Positions 8,269 through 15,552 of a stretch of DNA of 29,365 bases are shown here, piece by piece. The DNA is from Spirochaetota bacterium (lineage in GTDB: Bacteria > Spirochaetota > UBA4802 > JAFGJZ01). The position numbers were made by a program, and so were the translations under genes. Location of the stretch: NCBI GenBank assembly GCA_022704645.1, contig JAKJGA010000003.1, forward strand, positions 1-29,365, in the 5' to 3' direction. A model generated the notes under the pieces. It ran no database searches and was not told where the DNA came from. It saw nothing but the letters and a program-made list of their open reading frames with translations. Within the stretch, counting starts at the first letter, position 1, and every line of letters begins with the position of its first letter.

Positions 8269-9107
8269 TGGATAAGACTTATACAGTAAAATCAATCGGC
8301 TCAGTGAGCACAAAATACCGCAAGTTCAATGACAAATGCGATTATCAGAATGACATCAACCAGATCATCATTGATGATAAATATGAAGACGGACTGCTCG
8401 GCACAGAATTATTTTCTAATCTCTTCTGCATTTATTATCAGCATCTTCAGGATGACTGGAAAACTTTTGCGGGATATTCTGAAAACGAACAAATACTGAA
8501 GCTTCCTCTAACGAGGGAACCGACATGCCGCGGAATTTTTTCCAAACGTTCGCCGGCCAGGCCTGCCAAGCTCGGCTCATGCATCGTCACTCTGGTAAAA
8601 AGAGAAGGTTGTGTTCTTTATGTAAAGGGACTCGATGCTCTTGACGGATCACCTGTTATAGACTTAAAACCGTATGTTCCGCAGTTTGACGCTTTTCCTT
8701 TGGCAACTGCGCCAATGCACTGGTGTATATCTCAAACTGAAATGCTTCACTCATCGCGGTCTATTCACTGGGATATGGTAAACGTCACCATGACTCTCGG
8801 ATTGCGCGCCGGAATCAAGGCAATGAAGCTTCTCGATATGTCAAGAGGCGACCCTTCATCCGCATGCGTTACAGGTTCGGCGTTTTTTGCACACGGAATA
8901 GAGGCAGCTACAGGATGTTCCGTTATAAAAGGAACCATGCAGCTTACAGAAACAGAAGCGGCAGGTGAACAGTGGGTATTGACTTTATTCGGGAAAGCCC
9001 GACAGGCGGAAATAATAATCCGTGACGCGGTATATTCGGGAGCCGATGAAGTAATTTCTCTAAACGACGATATTCTTTTCGAGAAATGCGATGTCAAAGA
9101 TATCTGA
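8268..9107 (+). CDS. Fusion of a TrmO/TsaA-like domain with an FmdE-like domain
   Basis: Residues ~5-142 follow the TrmO (TsaA, UPF0066) pattern: KSIGSVSTKY at the start, then FSKRSPARPAKLG, then VLYVKGLDALDGSPVIDLKPYVPQFD, which closely matches the family's GLDxLDGTPVxDIKPY. The usual substrate segment RPNPIG is changed to RPAKLG, and the LEGFSHI segment is barely recognisable. Residues ~157-255 resemble FmdE (formylmethanofuran dehydrogenase subunit E-like): LGLRAGIKAM and ATGCSVIKGTM match, but the canonical HGHxCP has become SIHWDMVN. TrmO methylates the N6-threonylcarbamoyl group on tRNA A37; FmdE domains bind zinc and occur near molybdopterin enzymes. Both domains look altered, so I do not assign either reaction. 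It lies inside the metal-uptake operon, overlapping genes on both sides. Confidence 0.7.
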   Translation: MDKTYTVKSIGSVSTKYRKFNDKCDYQNDINQIIIDDKYEDGLLGTELFSNLFCIYYQHLQDDWKTFAGYSENEQILKLPLTREPTCRGIFSKRSPARPAKLGSCIVTLVKREGCVLYVKGLDALDGSPVIDLKPYVPQFDAFPLATAPMHWCISQTEMLHSSRSIHWDMVNVTMTLGLRAGIKAMKLLDMSRGDPSSACVTGSAFFAHGIEAATGCSVIKGTMQLTETEAAGEQWVLTLFGKARQAEIIIRDAVYSGADEVISLNDDILFEKCDVKDI

Positions 9108-9387
9108 CAACAGCAAATCTTTTCTCGCGGCATTTGCGACACTAAGCGAAGTAAATGCGGTTAAAAGAACATTTCCGGGAACCTTCTTCAGGATGAAACA
9201 AACTCCGTCGTGCATATCGCACGGCGGGTGCTCATTCGCTCTCGAACTTAATGAAAAACAGACTGCTGAAGTAATAAAAGCAGCCGAGGAAAAAAACATC
9301 CGTTTTATTCTATACTGCATAAAAACCGAAGGTCCTGAAAAATATATCCTGATAGAAAAAGAAGGAGGTGAATATGATTTATCTTAA
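9091..9387 (+). CDS. DUF3343 protein (putative Se/S-handling partner)
   Basis: The 98-residue protein has FATLSEVNAVKRTFPG followed by TPSCISHGGCSFALEL, corresponding to the DUF3343 layout (short ferredoxin-like fold, then a conserved I-S-x-x-C-G-type loop). Cys41 and Cys47 lie in that loop. The DUF3343 family is known beside cysteine-desulfurase-like proteins and in selenium-dependent molybdenum hydroxylase clusters; its reaction is unknown. Here it overlaps the preceding gene by 17 bases and the following aminotransferase gene by 14, so the three should be made together. The last residues (EKEGGEYDLS) lie over the next gene's ribosome binding site. The ribosome binding site is weak, which suggests coupling to upstream translation. 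Confidence 0.75.
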   Translation: MSKISDNSKSFLAAFATLSEVNAVKRTFPGTFFRMKQTPSCISHGGCSFALELNEKQTAEVIKAAEEKNIRFILYCIKTEGPEKYILIEKEGGEYDLS

Positions 9388-10501
9388 TAATGCGGCAACT
9401 TCATGGCCAAAACCGGAATCAGTTTACACTTCCCTCAACTTTCATACAAGAAGCTTCGGCGCAGGTTTCGGACGGGGAAATGACAAGCATTCAGAAATAA
9501 GCTCAGGTATAATATACGACTGCAGATGCGCCGCAGCCGGACTTTTCGGAATCAATTGTCCGGAAAGAATCATATTCACGCAAAACGCAACGGATTCAAT
9601 AAACATAGCGCTAAAGGGATTATTGAAAAAAGGAGATCATGTTATCGTAAGTTCCACGGAACATAATTCGGTTATGCGCCCGCTTGTTAAAATGAAAAAT
9701 TCAGGAATCATTGATTATTCAGTTGCAGATTGCTCCAAAGAAGGAAAGACGCATCCTGAATCCATCAGGAAACTTATACGGAAGAATACAGCATTGGTTT
9801 CAATAATTCATACGTCAAATGTCACAGGAACAACCAACGACATAGAAGCGATCGGAAATGAATGCGCCAAAACCGGAATTCCGTTCATGGTTGACGCTTC
9901 ACAAAGCGCCGGCATTTACGATATTGACGTGGAACGTGACGGAATAAGCATTCTTGCAATGCCGGGACACAAAGGACTGCTCGGACCTCAGGGCACCGGA
10001 CTGCTTTATCTTGCCCCGTCAATAAACCCGGATACAATCCGTGAGGGCGGCACTGGAAGTTTCTCTAAAAATCTTCTGCAGCCGGATGATCTTCCTGACA
10101 AACTGGAGAGCGGAACACAGAATTTTCCGGCAATAGCGGCACTGCTCGAAGGAATACGCTTTGTAATCGAAGCCAAACCATCAGAAATACGTTCACATCA
10201 ATTCGAGCTTATAGAAGAGATCCGCTTTGAACTCAGGAAAGCGCCGGGTATTAAAGAGTATGGAGATAAAGAAAACCCCTCCACTATCTATTCTTTCAAC
10301 ATAGACGGAACCGATAATTCCGAAATATGCTCATATCTTGCAGAGAAAGACATTTGCGTAAGAGGAGGTTTTCACTGTTCATTTATGGCGCATAAACACT
10401 TCGAAACAATCAACACAGGAATGACAAGAATCAGTCCGGGAATTTTCACAAGATCTTCCGAGATACAATCATTCATCAAGATACTAAAAAAAATTATTTA
10501 A
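9374..10501 (+). CDS. Class V aminotransferase, cysteine-desulfurase-like (EF2568 family)
   Basis: The protein opens with MIYLNNAATSWPKP, the hallmark of the EF2568-type branch of NifS-like enzymes. PLP residues are visible: His97 in STEHNS, Asp174 in VDASQSAG and Lys200 in MPGHKGLLGPQGTG. The catalytic-loop cysteine is Cys335 in VRGGFHCSFMAH, so cysteine desulfurase or selenocysteine lyase chemistry remains possible. I chose the ATG at 9374 rather than the in-frame GTG at 9368, because the GTG lies in the ribosome binding site GGAGGTG. The EF2568 family is known from the Enterococcus cluster for selenium-dependent molybdenum hydroxylases (Haft and Self), also next to DUF3343. The inferred role here is delivery of S or Se to a Mo/W cofactor or to the neighbouring proteins. 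Confidence 0.88.
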   Translation: MIYLNNAATSWPKPESVYTSLNFHTRSFGAGFGRGNDKHSEISSGIIYDCRCAAAGLFGINCPERIIFTQNATDSINIALKGLLKKGDHVIVSSTEHNSVMRPLVKMKNSGIIDYSVADCSKEGKTHPESIRKLIRKNTALVSIIHTSNVTGTTNDIEAIGNECAKTGIPFMVDASQSAGIYDIDVERDGISILAMPGHKGLLGPQGTGLLYLAPSINPDTIREGGTGSFSKNLLQPDDLPDKLESGTQNFPAIAALLEGIRFVIEAKPSEIRSHQFELIEEIRFELRKAPGIKEYGDKENPSTIYSFNIDGTDNSEICSYLAEKDICVRGGFHCSFMAHKHFETINTGMTRISPGIFTRSSEIQSFIKILKKII

Positions 10502-10513
10502 AAGGAGAATAAT

Positions 10514-11266
10514 ATGATCTGGGATATTTATGACGAACTTATAGAACAGGTGCCATCAAATCTGACACTCAAACGCTATTTATCAGCTTCACACTGGAAT
10601 CTGGCAGAAACAGATTCAATAGGAATGTCGATGGTACCGCGGGAAGGCAACAGCAGAATACCAGGAGCTGGAAATTTTTCAGGAATGAACGCAAAAGATG
10701 CAGCGGCAAAAATAAAATCATGGAATAATCATGAAGCCGCTTTCGGGCTGTCAGTTATCAATTCTGTAATCAATAATCCTGATAAAATATTTGCACTGAC
10801 GGAATATGAAATAGAAAAAGATTCCAATGTGAGTCTTTTTGATTATATGCGCGAAGAACTGCACGGCAAAAAAGTTGCGGTGATCGGACACTTTTGCGGA
10901 ATAGAATCTCTAAAAGAAATCTGCACATTATCCATTCTGGAACGTTTTCCTCAGCCGGGAGATTTCCCGGATCCGGCATGCGAATACATTCTCCCTGAAC
11001 AGGATTATGTTTTCATAACCGGAACAACTCTAATAAACAAAACAATGCCCCGCCTTCTCGAATTATCAAAAAATGCAAAAATAGCGATAGTCGGACCGAG
11101 CACACCTATGAGTTCGGTATTATTTCAGCACGGCGTAAGCATCGCTGCAGGAACTGCAATACTCGACAAGAGCAAAGTATGGAATCTTATACAGGAAGGC
11201 GATCAGCACAGATTTTTTTCAGAAGGAGGTCAAATGATAAAAGTATCAATAAAAAGACCGCTTTAA
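10514..11266 (+). CDS. DUF4213/DUF364 putative metal-handling protein
   Basis: This 250-residue protein has the two-part layout of the family. An N-terminal DUF4213-like part is present (residues ~10-90), including NNHEAAFGLSVINSVINNP. A Rossmann-like DUF364 part follows (residues ~118-220), with KKVAVIGHFCGIE, EQDYVFITGTTLINKT and IAIVGPSTPMSSVLFQHGV. DUF364 proteins are annotated as putative heavy-metal chelation proteins from fold and context and occur with Mo, Ni and Fe-S related loci; no reaction is established. Cys128 and His126 sit in the first glycine-rich loop. AAAGGAG precedes the ATG, 12 bases after the aminotransferase stop. It is the last gene of the operon and ends inside a terminator hairpin. 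Confidence 0.85.
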   Translation: MIWDIYDELIEQVPSNLTLKRYLSASHWNLAETDSIGMSMVPREGNSRIPGAGNFSGMNAKDAAAKIKSWNNHEAAFGLSVINSVINNPDKIFALTEYEIEKDSNVSLFDYMREELHGKKVAVIGHFCGIESLKEICTLSILERFPQPGDFPDPACEYILPEQDYVFITGTTLINKTMPRLLELSKNAKIAIVGPSTPMSSVLFQHGVSIAAGTAILDKSKVWNLIQEGDQHRFFSEGGQMIKVSIKRPL

Positions 11267-11279
11267 TAAAGCGGTCTTT
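11253..11279. terminator. Rho-independent terminator at the end of the metal operon
   Basis: A 12-bp perfect stem (AAAGACCGCTTT / AAAGCGGTCTTT) with an AAT loop covers the DUF364 stop codon. The A-rich and T-rich arms let it work in both directions, serving modD from the other side. Confidence 0.8.
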
Positions 11280-11290
11280 AAATCATAAAA

Positions 11291-12136
11291 CTAGACTGAT
11301 GTGATTTTTACACCCATATCGGCAGGCTTTGCATGAAAAAGAGACGACGTCACAATTCCGTCAACTCCCGATAACGCAAAACCGGAAACATTCTCATCCG
11401 TAATTCCGCCGGCAGCAAGAAGGACGATATCATTTCTGATGCCTTTCAGTACACGGACATAATCTCTTAAATTAGCCGGATTAACTTTATCAAATTGAAT
11501 ACCGTCAATTCCGTTTTCTGCAAGCTTGACAGCATCTTCAATGTTTTCAGTTTCTGCAATAATTTTCTTTTCAGGAGCACGTTTTTTGTATAGATGAATA
11601 TTTTCAGTAAATTTATCAATACCGCCTGCAAATGGCAAATGCTCTTTAAAAACCAGAATAGTTTCAGACAGACCAAGACGATGAGGAAGCGCTCCGCCTG
11701 ATAAAATTGATTTTGTGACAAGCGACTTGGTTCCCGGAAAAGATTTTCGGGTAGTAAGTATTTCAATATGCGGAGAAGCTTTTTTTGCAGCATCAATCAG
11801 TCTCTTGGTTTTTGTCGCAATTCCGGAACAATACTCAAGAATGTTCAGTGAAATCTTCCATGCCTGATGTATGTTTTCAGAACTACCCTCAGCCGAAAGA
11901 AAAACAGACGCAGCATTAACTTCGCTTCCAGAAGGGTTAAATATTTTCGGATCGAGATTAAATCTGTTGAAAATCCGGCAAACTTCTTCAGTTCCGCAGA
12001 GAACAGCGTCGTTTCTGGTATAGAATTCTATTTTGCCGCGGACACCGCTTATCTGTAGAACAGAAGATGTAAGATCGAAATAAGGAATGTCTTCTGAAAT
12101 AAAATCATCAATTTCTCTGTCGCTTATATAAACCAT
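11291..12136 (-). CDS. modD: ModD, a nicotinate-nucleotide-pyrophosphorylase-like protein of molybdenum loci
   Basis: The 281-residue protein has the quinolinate phosphoribosyltransferase (NadC) fold pattern: a lead with DLTSSVLQI, then CSGIATKTKRLIDAA, TTRKSFPGTKSLVTKSILSGGALPHRLGL and LLAAGGITDENVSGF. The HRLGL segment and the altered TRK loop are typical of ModD rather than NadC. ModD is found next to molybdate transport genes, but its substrate is not established. Of two adjacent starts I take the ATG at 12136, eight bases from AAAGGA; a GTG one codon earlier is possible. It is followed by the shared terminator and sits just downstream of the Mop gene, probably in one transcript. Confidence 0.9.
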   Translation of the reverse strand: MVYISDREIDDFISEDIPYFDLTSSVLQISGVRGKIEFYTRNDAVLCGTEEVCRIFNRFNLDPKIFNPSGSEVNAASVFLSAEGSSENIHQAWKISLNILEYCSGIATKTKRLIDAAKKASPHIEILTTRKSFPGTKSLVTKSILSGGALPHRLGLSETILVFKEHLPFAGGIDKFTENIHLYKKRAPEKKIIAETENIEDAVKLAENGIDGIQFDKVNPANLRDYVRVLKGIRNDIVLLAAGGITDENVSGFALSGVDGIVTSSLFHAKPADMGVKITSV

Positions 12137-12164
12137 CACATCAATCCTTTAAATAACTTTAGAT

Positions 12165-12371
12165 TTACTTTCCGATTATAACTTCAGTTGATTTAATTAT
12201 TGCGGTAATCTCATCACCGATCTTAAGAGAAAGTTCATCAACCGATTCCTTTGATATCAATGAAGTAAGAGAGTTTCCGCCTCCAATTTCAATTTTCACT
12301 TTCGCCATAACTGTTCCAAGATCAATAGCTGTAATTTTTCCTTTGATCTGGTTTCTTGCGCTGATTTTCAT
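12165..12371 (-). CDS. mop: Molbindin (Mop), single-domain molybdate/tungstate-binding protein
   Basis: The 68-residue protein is one Mop domain: MKISARNQIKGKITAIDLG, then the anion loop and LTSLISKESVDELSLKIGDEITAIIKSTEVII. This is the standard length and pattern of molbindins, which form hexamers that store or buffer molybdate and tungstate in the cytoplasm. AGGAGG precedes the ATG at 12371. It is transcribed away from the HTH/PBP regulator, with 203 bases between them, and toward modD. Its presence is the strongest direct evidence that this neighbourhood deals with Mo or W. Confidence 0.96.
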   Translation of the reverse strand: MKISARNQIKGKITAIDLGTVMAKVKIEIGGGNSLTSLISKESVDELSLKIGDEITAIIKSTEVIIGK

Positions 12372-12396
12372 AAAACCTCCTGAATTAGTTTGTAAA

Positions 12397-12424
12397 ATAA
12401 TAAGAAATCTGAGTTAAGAAGCAA
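12397..12424 (-). promoter_or_regulatory. Candidate promoter of mop-modD
   Basis: On the minus strand TTGCTT (12419-12424) and TATTAT (12397-12402) are separated by 16 bases, about 25 bases before the mop start. Confidence 0.35.
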
Positions 12425-12466
12425 TAGCAACTTTTGTAAGAAAAGTCTATTTTGTAACTCGGTCAA

Positions 12467-12478
12467 GTTCATTTATGA
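12467..12478. promoter_or_regulatory. Shared operator motif GTTCATTTATGA
   Basis: This 12-mer differs at one position from GTTCGTTTATGA upstream of the uptake operon (2888). It lies in the divergent region between mop and the regulator gene, where it could control both. The match was found by eye. Confidence 0.5.
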
Positions 12479-12574
12479 CATTTCATGTTTGTTTTTGTTT
12501 ATTTTACTTCAGTTTAACAAAAAATGCTTGTAGAATTTTTTTCAAAATAAATTTCTAATTAAACGAGGTCTAAT

Positions 12575-13528
12575 ATGTCTGATGAAAAATCACTTACCCC
12601 GCAGGAAGTAGCCGATATACTCAAAATCGCGAAAACAACCGTTTACGAAATGATTAAGCGCGGAGAGATTCCATGTTATCATATTGGAAGAAAAGTCAGA
12701 GTTGAATATGCCGACCTTGTTAAATTCAGACAGAAGAAAAAAACGTTTTTAAGTGAAACAAAAACAGAAATCATACCAAATGACATCTTTCCGGAGACCA
12801 CACAAGCATCATCCCAAAGCGGAACAAGAATGATAATAGCAGGTCAGGACATATCCCTCGACATTCTCGCCAGACACATCGAATCGCGCGTAAGCGGAAT
12901 AATGAGCCTTAGATCATACATCAGCAGTTACAACGGTCTCGTTTCCCTTTACAGAAAGGAAATAGATATAGCAAGCGTTCATCTTTGGGATGAAAAAACA
13001 TCATCTTACAATACACCGTATGTCAGATATCTTATGCCCGGAATACCGTGCACAATGATTCATGTCGCCGAAAGAAAAATCGGATTTTACGTTAAAAGCG
13101 GAAATCCTAAAAAAATTGAATCATGGCGGGATTTTTCAAGACAGGACGTTTCAATGGTAAACAGAGAAAAAGGTTCCGGTGTAAGAATATTTACCGATCA
13201 GAAACTCGAATCACTCGGCATTTCCCCGCTCAGAGTAAACGGTTATTCAAGAGAATCACAAAGCCATCTAGCCGCTGCCGGAATAGTTGCACAGGGCGGA
13301 GCTGATATAGCAGTTGGAAATGAAAAATCAGCATCACAGATAAAAGGAATAGATTTTATCCCGATTCAGAATGAAAAATATGAGATTGTTATAAGAAAAG
13401 ACGACTTTTCAAAGCCGCAGTTCAGAATAATTCCAGAGATACTTTCATCAGAAGAATTTAAAAGCGAGCTTGAAGCTATAGGGGAATACGACCTCTCATT
13501 CACCGGAAAAATAACAAATATAGAATAG
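12575..13528 (+). CDS. Regulator with excisionase-type HTH and a periplasmic-binding-protein domain
   Basis: Residues ~6-54 (LTPQEVADILKIAKTTVYEM, then GRKVRVEYADLVKFRQ) form the MerR/excisionase-type DNA-binding domain. Residues ~85-300 form a PBP-like domain of the PF12727 type. Its landmarks are GSGVRIFTDQKLESLGI and SQSHLAAAGIVAQGGADIAVG, where related proteins bind an oxyanion. This architecture is known from molybdate/tungstate-linked regulators and from C-terminal extensions of MoeA-type proteins. The likely role is sensing Mo/W in the cytoplasm and controlling the flanking genes, supported by the repeated GTTC(G/A)TTTATGA motif in front of both. ACGAGG serves as ribosome binding site. 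It is a single gene, convergent with htpG. Confidence 0.88.
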   Translation: MSDEKSLTPQEVADILKIAKTTVYEMIKRGEIPCYHIGRKVRVEYADLVKFRQKKKTFLSETKTEIIPNDIFPETTQASSQSGTRMIIAGQDISLDILARHIESRVSGIMSLRSYISSYNGLVSLYRKEIDIASVHLWDEKTSSYNTPYVRYLMPGIPCTMIHVAERKIGFYVKSGNPKKIESWRDFSRQDVSMVNREKGSGVRIFTDQKLESLGISPLRVNGYSRESQSHLAAAGIVAQGGADIAVGNEKSASQIKGIDFIPIQNEKYEIVIRKDDFSKPQFRIIPEILSSEEFKSELEAIGEYDLSFTGKITNIE

Positions 13529-13552
13529 CAGGACAGCATTAAGCCGCCCTGC
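13528..13552 (-). terminator. Terminator of htpG
   Basis: On the minus strand a 10-bp stem (GCAGGGCGGC / GCTGTCCTGC, loop TTAAT) pairs fully if two G-U wobbles are counted, and a T-rich stretch follows. On the plus strand the same positions are A-C mismatches, so the hairpin favours minus-strand RNA. Confidence 0.6.
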
Positions 13553-13562
13553 CGTTGAAAAT

Positions 13563-15407
13563 CTAAAGAGCTTTTTCAAGCATCGCATTCATAGCTTTGG
13601 CAAAAGAAGCAGTATTATCTATTTTTCCGCCTTCAAGCATCATAGCCTGCACGAAAAGAAGATTCACTGTGTTTTCAAGAACAGCTTCATCGGAATTAGA
13701 TTCAAGCTTTTTGATAATCGGATGATTCGGATTTATTTCAAACACCGGCTTCACTTCTCCGCCGCTCTGCCCCATTGCTTTGAGCATAGCCTGCATTTGA
13801 AATGAAGGATCTGTTGAATCAGCAACAACACAGCACGGAGAATCGGAAAGACGCGATGACGCCTTAACATCTTTAACCTTATCGCCGAGAATTTTTTTAA
13901 TTTTCTCTATAACATCTTTGGCGCTTTCTTCGCTTTTCTTTTCATCTTCCGTTTTCAGCTCATCTGCAGAATCGGTGCGATTCACAGCTTTAAGATCAAA
14001 ATCCTTGTATTTGAAAAGAGAAGGTATAACTATTTCATCAATTTCATCATCCATGATGAGAACTTCGATATCTTTTTTGCGGTAATACTCAAGAAGCGGG
14101 GAATTCTTCAAATTTTCTTCAGTACCGCCGGTAATGTAATAAATAGACTTCTGATCCGAATTCATTGAAGAAACGTATTCCGCAAACGAAACATAACCTT
14201 CTCTCTTTGTCGATTTGAATCTGACAAGTTCCGTAAGAGTTTCACGATTTTCAAAATCCTGATACAAACCTTCTTTCAACGGTTTGCCGAATTCTTTATA
14301 GAATTCGGCATATTTTTCTTTGTCCTTTGAAAGAGTTTCAAACTCCGAAAGTATTTTTTTCACGGAATTACTGCGGATCTTCGCCATAACCTTATTCTGC
14401 TGAAGAATCTCACGGCTGACGTTGAGGGGAAGATCCTCGGAATCAATTACTCCTTTTACGAAACGCAGATAAACCGGCATAAGTTCTTTTTCATCATCTG
14501 TAATAAAGACTCGTTTAACGTAAAGTTTCACACCTGCAGCATAATCTGAACGGAAAAGATCAAACGGAGCTTTTTTAGGAATAAAAAAGAGCGTGGTATA
14601 ATCAAGTGTTCCTTCAGCGCGTGTATGAATATGAAGCATAGGATCTTCGAAATCACCGGAAAGGGATTTGTAAAATTCATTGTAATCTTCGTTTTTAAGT
14701 TCCGATTTGCTTCGTTTCCAGAATGCACTGGCAGAATTTATCTGATCAGTAACTGTTTCTTTCTTTCCGTCTTTTTCGCTCTCGTAAGTCAGAAAAATCG
14801 GACAAGCTATGTGATTTGAATATTTTTTTATAAGCTGTTCAATCTGCCACCTGTTGGCATATTCCGCCCCGTTCTCGTTAAGTTTAAGAATTATAGTAGT
14901 ACCATGAGATTCTCTTTCATCCTCAGTTATTTCAAAACCTGTTTTTCCGTCACTTACCCACTTATACGCTTTATCCGTTCCGGCTTTTTTTGAAATAACT
15001 TCAATTTCGTCAGCAATCATAAACGACGAATAAAATCCAACCCCGAACTGACCGATAAGATTTGAATCTTTCTTTGCGTCGCCGGTGAGTTTTTCTATAA
15101 AATTCTTTGTTCCTGAACGGGCGATAGTACCGAGATTCTCAGTCAGATCAATTTCATCCATTCCGATTCCGCTATCGGAAATGGTGAGCGTCTTCTTTCC
15201 TTCAGAATCCGAAAAACTGATGTCAATTCTTCCGTCAAAATCAACATTTTTGTATGCATCATCTGTAAATTTCAGATATTTCAGCTTGTCAATAGCATCA
15301 GACGCATTGGAAACGAGTTCGCGGAGAAATATCTCCTTGTGTGAATAGAGAGAATGAATAATTAGATGAAGCAGTTTGTCAACTTCAGTCTGAAACTGAT
15401 GTTTCAT
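13563..15407 (-). CDS. htpG: Molecular chaperone HtpG (bacterial Hsp90)
   Basis: The 614-residue length is normal for HtpG. The GHKL ATP-binding motifs are all present: FLRELVSNASDAIDKL, DSGIGMDEIDL and GQFGVGFYSSFMIAD. The middle domain contains the conserved segment GVIDSEDLPLNVSREILQQN, whose arginine contacts ATP. The C-terminal dimerisation domain is complete, with NPNHPIIKKL. HtpG is a cytoplasmic ATP-dependent chaperone. CGGAGG precedes the ATG. It is monocistronic; I do not recognise a CIRCE element or a clear heat-shock promoter in the 145 bases upstream. Confidence 0.97.
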   Translation of the reverse strand: MKHQFQTEVDKLLHLIIHSLYSHKEIFLRELVSNASDAIDKLKYLKFTDDAYKNVDFDGRIDISFSDSEGKKTLTISDSGIGMDEIDLTENLGTIARSGTKNFIEKLTGDAKKDSNLIGQFGVGFYSSFMIADEIEVISKKAGTDKAYKWVSDGKTGFEITEDERESHGTTIILKLNENGAEYANRWQIEQLIKKYSNHIACPIFLTYESEKDGKKETVTDQINSASAFWKRSKSELKNEDYNEFYKSLSGDFEDPMLHIHTRAEGTLDYTTLFFIPKKAPFDLFRSDYAAGVKLYVKRVFITDDEKELMPVYLRFVKGVIDSEDLPLNVSREILQQNKVMAKIRSNSVKKILSEFETLSKDKEKYAEFYKEFGKPLKEGLYQDFENRETLTELVRFKSTKREGYVSFAEYVSSMNSDQKSIYYITGGTEENLKNSPLLEYYRKKDIEVLIMDDEIDEIVIPSLFKYKDFDLKAVNRTDSADELKTEDEKKSEESAKDVIEKIKKILGDKVKDVKASSRLSDSPCCVVADSTDPSFQMQAMLKAMGQSGGEVKPVFEINPNHPIIKKLESNSDEAVLENTVNLLFVQAMMLEGGKIDNTASFAKAMNAMLEKAL

Positions 15408-15552
15408 GAATCCTCCGAAATATTTGTTTATTTTTACTCCACATAAATCTGCAGAGCTTTTTTTGTAATTTCAATTCCATAATGCAAAAGAATAATAAAT
15501 TCGGCAAATATTTTTAAAAATTATGCGAAAATGACAGGATTATGTTATTATT

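Noticed and set aside
8765..9320. Minus-strand frames over the TrmO-FmdE and DUF3343 genes
   Set aside because: They are shadows of overlapping plus-strand genes that have family motifs and coupled starts.
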